From positions 2,638 to 11,282 of the forward strand of contig JAODGL010000063.1 in the NCBI GenBank assembly GCA_025464585.1: 8,645 nucleotides of DNA. The letters run 5' to 3'. Positions 5,486 through 8,645 of this stretch are shown piece after piece. The notes under the pieces are model-generated. The model was given only the letters and a program-made list of their open reading frames with translations, was not told where the DNA came from and made no database searches. Position 1 is the first letter of the stretch. Each line of letters opens with the position of its first letter. The DNA is from Methanosarcinales archaeon (GTDB lineage: Archaea; Halobacteriota; Syntropharchaeia; Alkanophagales; Methanospirareceae). A program made the translations under genes and the position numbers.

Positions 5486-8107
5486 ATGACAAACGAAAAG
5501 GAAGAAGGAAAAGCTACGATTTATCTCGTTCCTCACACGCATTACGATGCTATCTGGGTCTTCACGAAAGAGGACTACTTTTACATCAACATGGTGTCCA
5601 TTCTGAAGGAGGTGGCAGAGCTTGTTGAAAATACTGATTACAAGTTCCTGATTGAGCAAACCTTTCTGTTAGAGGAGATGGAGAAGAGGTATCCGGAAGT
5701 ATTCTCAAAGATTGCAAAGGGCATAAAAGAAGGCGCGATAGAGATTGCTGACGGGGAATACCTGATGGCAGATACGATGCTCCCTGATGGAGAAACGTTG
5801 ATAAGAGAAATCCTGTTTGGTAAGAGATACGTGAAGGAGAAGTTCGGGGTTGATGTTCCGGTAATGTGGCAGGCAGACAGCTTTGGTTTGAATGCCCAGC
5901 TACCGCAGATATACAAAAAATCTGGATACAGATATGTTGCATTCAGAAGGGGAGCAACGAAGAGAAAGCCTTCGGAATTCCTCTGGGAAGGTTTGGATGG
6001 CACGAAGATTTTAGCTCACTGGATGCCTTTAGGGTACCGCGCGGGATTGGACTTGACAAAGCTGGATGAGAGCTATGAGAAACTCAAAGCTTTGGCGGCA
6101 ACCTCTCATATCTTGATGCCTTCCGGTAGTGGAGTTACGATGCCACAGCCGGAAACGCTGGAGGTTGTGAGGGAATGGAATGAGAAGAAAGGAGAAGTAG
6201 CGGAGATGAAGATAGCAACGCCAATCGAATTCTTTGAAGCACTGAAGAGGGAAATAGAAGAGAAGAAACTTAAGATGGACGTGCGAAAAGGAGAGATGTA
6301 TTCAGGAAAGTATTCTGAAGTATTCCCGAATTGCTGCTCGAGCAGGATGTGGCTAAAACAGGAGCTTTGCGAGTACGAGGGTTGGTTGATATGTTGCGAG
6401 CGATGGGGCACAATAAACTACTTCCTGAATAACCACTCCTACCCATCAGAGGAGACGAGGAATTCATGGCGTAAAATTTTGTACCTGGCATTTCATGATG
6501 TGGCTCCCGGAACCGGGATGGATGCCGGTTACGAGGAGGTGAGGCACTTCCGCGGCTTTTTCAATACTGAAATGGCTGCTCGCTGTCTTCGCGTGCATAA
6601 TCAAATAATAGAGGCGGAATCGAAGGAACGGCAAAATATGCCTCCGCGGAGGCACGGTTACGGGGATATAATAGTATTTAACTCGCTGTCGTGGGAAGTG
6701 AGGAACTGGATAGAGATGGATTTGCACTTTGACAGGGGTAAAGTAGTAACGATAAAAGGATTAAAGTGTGGGGAAGAGGAGATAGACGTGGAAATTATAA
6801 AGTTTGCGAGATATGAGGATGATACGTTGAGGTATGCTCGTATAGGATTTGTTCCCACGGTCCCGGCAGTAGGATACAAGGTGTATAAAATCCTCGAGCG
6901 AGAGCCAAAACGGTATCGTTATGACCCGAATTTTATCATGATAAGGGGGAACACGATAGAAAACAGATTCTTTTGGGTTGATGTGGACCCGGGCACGGGC
7001 TTGGTTGATGTGATTTGCGGTGAGCGCGAGCGGCTTTGCACGGCAAATGAGCTTGTGCTGGAGGAAGAAACTGGCGACCTTTACTACCACCGACAAGCCA
7101 TGGATATCCCACTGAAAACAGAAAGGGGAGAAGGAGTGAAGTACGGTTCATTCCGGGTAGAGAATTTCTATATAAATAAAAGTCCTTTGAGGCGTGTTAT
7201 CAATGTCGAGACAAATTATTTCTCGCTACGCTGGCCGTACCGATTAACAGAGAAACTGGAGCCACTTATATGGCGGCATAAATTTCTGGAGTGCACGAAG
7301 AAGATAATCGTTTATAAGGACATTCCGAGAATAGATTTCATCACGACTGTGGTGGACAAGCATCCGAGGGCACGGCTCAGGGTCAGGTTCTCCACAGCGA
7401 TGAAATCTTTGGCTTATACCTGTGGCAGTCAATTTGGCGCTGTTTCACGACCGACAAACCAGTGGTACTATAAGCCAAAGGAGAAGTGGGCAGAGGAGCC
7501 ATGTGGAGTATTCCCCTCGCTGAAATGGATTGATTATTCCGATGGAAAGAAGGGCTTGACCGTAATGCACAGGGGGATACCGGAGAATGAAGTAAGAGAT
7601 GGGGACATCTATCTAACACTGCTAAGGAGCGTTTTAATGCTGTCTTCGGATGGCAGGACAGGTCCTGCAATTCCGGTTCCGGATGCGCAGGAGTTGAGAA
7701 GATACGAATTCAGATATTCCATTTATCCGCACCGCGGAGATTGGCGTGAAGCTGCGTCCTACAAACGCGCTTTAGAATTCAACTCTCGTTTGGATGCAGT
7801 GCAGTTGCGGGGGGATAAAAAACTTCCTTTGAAACGGTCTTTTTTAAATATAGAGCCAGGGAACGTTATTTTATCTGCGTTGAAAAAAGCGGAGGAGGGT
7901 GACGAAATGATCCTGCGATTTTACGAGACGGATGGAGAAGAGACGGATGCTGAAATCACATTGTTCAGGGAACCAAAAGCGGTCAAGGTGGTGAATATGC
8001 TGGAGGAAGAGGATGAGGAAGTGAAAAAAGAGTTGAAAATAGAGGGTGAAAGAATAGAGTTGACGATGAATCCCTTTGAGATAGTTACGTTGAAGGTGGA
8101 ATTTTAA
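5486..8107 (+). CDS. Glycoside hydrolase family 38 (alpha-mannosidase-like)
   Basis: The 873-residue enzyme is of normal GH38 length. GH38 enzymes are zinc-dependent retaining alpha-mannosidases. Expected metal ligands and catalytic residues are all visible: His19 and Asp21 in PHTHYDAIW, the nucleophile and ligand Asp131 in WQADSFGLNAQLPQ, and His337 in AFHDVAPGTG. The catalytic barrel covers about 10-260 and the three-helix middle domain about 265-385. The C-terminal beta-sandwich region starts near VFNSLSW (397-403) and runs to the end. There is no signal peptide or membrane segment, so it should act in the cytosol on mannose-containing glycans or glycosides. The exact substrate cannot be told. 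The ATG at 5486 is preferred over an in-frame TTG at 5477. There is only a weak GGGA upstream, so a short or absent leader is plausible. It is the first gene of the plus-strand block, 8 nt before trpA. Confidence 0.94.
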   Translation: MTNEKEEGKATIYLVPHTHYDAIWVFTKEDYFYINMVSILKEVAELVENTDYKFLIEQTFLLEEMEKRYPEVFSKIAKGIKEGAIEIADGEYLMADTMLPDGETLIREILFGKRYVKEKFGVDVPVMWQADSFGLNAQLPQIYKKSGYRYVAFRRGATKRKPSEFLWEGLDGTKILAHWMPLGYRAGLDLTKLDESYEKLKALAATSHILMPSGSGVTMPQPETLEVVREWNEKKGEVAEMKIATPIEFFEALKREIEEKKLKMDVRKGEMYSGKYSEVFPNCCSSRMWLKQELCEYEGWLICCERWGTINYFLNNHSYPSEETRNSWRKILYLAFHDVAPGTGMDAGYEEVRHFRGFFNTEMAARCLRVHNQIIEAESKERQNMPPRRHGYGDIIVFNSLSWEVRNWIEMDLHFDRGKVVTIKGLKCGEEEIDVEIIKFARYEDDTLRYARIGFVPTVPAVGYKVYKILEREPKRYRYDPNFIMIRGNTIENRFFWVDVDPGTGLVDVICGERERLCTANELVLEEETGDLYYHRQAMDIPLKTERGEGVKYGSFRVENFYINKSPLRRVINVETNYFSLRWPYRLTEKLEPLIWRHKFLECTKKIIVYKDIPRIDFITTVVDKHPRARLRVRFSTAMKSLAYTCGSQFGAVSRPTNQWYYKPKEKWAEEPCGVFPSLKWIDYSDGKKGLTVMHRGIPENEVRDGDIYLTLLRSVLMLSSDGRTGPAIPVPDAQELRRYEFRYSIYPHRGDWREAASYKRALEFNSRLDAVQLRGDKKLPLKRSFLNIEPGNVILSALKKAEEGDEMILRFYETDGEETDAEITLFREPKAVKVVNMLEEEDEEVKKELKIEGERIELTMNPFEIVTLKVEF

Positions 8108-8115
8108 AATTTTGA

Positions 8116-8645
8116 ATGCCACGCTTAGAAGAGAAGTTCAAGGAACTGAGGAAAAAGAGAGAGAAAGCATTGATAGGTTTCGTGACGGCAGGCTATCCCG
8201 CTGCTGAGGAAACAAAAGAGATAGCAGATGCCTTAATTAAAGGAGGAGTGGACATTTTGGAGCTTGGTTTGCCCTTCTCTGACCCCATCGCAGATGGCGT
8301 TACGATACAACGTGCGAGTGAAAGCAGTTTGAGAGCAGGAATGAATCCGGATTTATATTTTGAAGTCGCTGCGGGAATAAAAGGAGTGGAAAAGGTCTGC
8401 CTTACTTATTATAATCTGGTCTTACAAAGAGGTCTGGAGGAATTCGTAAGAGATTGCGAATCAACGGGCATAAAAGGGTTAATAGTGCCGGATTTACCAG
8501 TAGAGGAGTCAAAACCACTGCTAAAAATATGCGAGAGGCATGAAACCGATTTGATCTTTCTCGTTGCACCTACAACTACGGAGAAAAGAATGGCGAAGAT
8601 TCTGGACGCTGCATCAGGATTTATCTACGTTGTATCGCTGCTCGG
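8116..8645 (+). CDS. trpA: Tryptophan synthase alpha chain TrpA, N-terminal part (cut by window edge)
   Basis: TrpA cleaves indole-3-glycerol phosphate to indole and glyceraldehyde 3-phosphate and passes indole to TrpB. The visible 176 codons cover about two thirds of the usual roughly 260 residues. They include the signature LELGLPFSDPIADGVTIQ with catalytic Glu49 and Asp60 at exactly the classical positions. Also visible are FVTAGYP near the N-terminus, TYYNLVLQRGLEEF, GLIVPDLPVEE, FLVAPTTTEKR, and the start of the phosphate loop IYVVSLLG at the edge. The frame is open to the last base, so the gene continues beyond 8645. An in-frame TGA directly before the ATG (8113-8115) excludes a longer form. 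There is no clear ribosome site, so translation may be coupled to GH38. No other trp gene is visible in the window, so whether it is part of a trp operon cannot be judged. Confidence 0.97.
   Translation, partial: MPRLEEKFKELRKKREKALIGFVTAGYPAAEETKEIADALIKGGVDILELGLPFSDPIADGVTIQRASESSLRAGMNPDLYFEVAAGIKGVEKVCLTYYNLVLQRGLEEFVRDCESTGIKGLIVPDLPVEESKPLLKICERHETDLIFLVAPTTTEKRMAKILDAASGFIYVVSLL

Noticed and set aside
8095..8115. Possible terminator between GH38 and trpA (AATTTTAAAATTTT)
   Set aside because: It is only a short A/T palindrome overlapping the GH38 stop, with no G/C stem or long T run, and trpA starts immediately after.

Overview
The window looks like a chromosomal segment of an archaeon, most likely a methanogen-related euryarchaeon (Methanomicrobia or an ANME/Syntrophoarchaeum-like relative). 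The evidence is the archaeal-type Shine-Dalgarno sequences (GGTGAT, GGAGG), the A/T-rich TATA-like boxes, an archaeal-style TrpA, a GH38 enzyme of the HTHYDAIW type, and a chemotaxis set that pairs a CheX/CheC-type phosphatase with cytosolic-type sensing. The lineage is inferred, because there is no rRNA or other marker gene here.

Two divergent blocks meet at an intergenic region of about 93 bp (5393-5485). The left block, all on the minus strand, is a chemotaxis operon. In transcription order it encodes a methyl-accepting chemotaxis protein (MCP, 5392-3527), CheW, a small DUF5678-like protein, CheY, a CheX/CheC-like phosphatase, the methylesterase CheB, and a stand-alone H-NOX (heme-NO-binding) protein at the left edge. 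CheA, CheR and CheD are not in the window and would be expected further left if the cluster is complete. Gaps between genes are short: one 8-nt overlap and otherwise about 35-90 nt.

The right block, on the plus strand, is a complete GH38 family alpha-mannosidase-like glycoside hydrolase (5486-8107). Eight nucleotides later comes the 5' part of trpA (tryptophan synthase alpha chain), cut by the right edge.

The genes suggest this working model. The MCP has four predicted membrane segments, no sizeable extracytoplasmic ligand-binding domain, and two tandem HAMP-type units of about 92 residues. It would pass signals through CheW to an unseen CheA and then to CheY. CheB would adapt the receptor and the CheX-like protein would remove CheY phosphate. 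The H-NOX protein keeps the heme ligand His and the YxSxR heme-propionate motif but lacks the distal Tyr of O2-binding members. It is therefore a candidate soluble NO/redox input to this pathway. That link is the main hypothesis of interest and is inferred from gene order.
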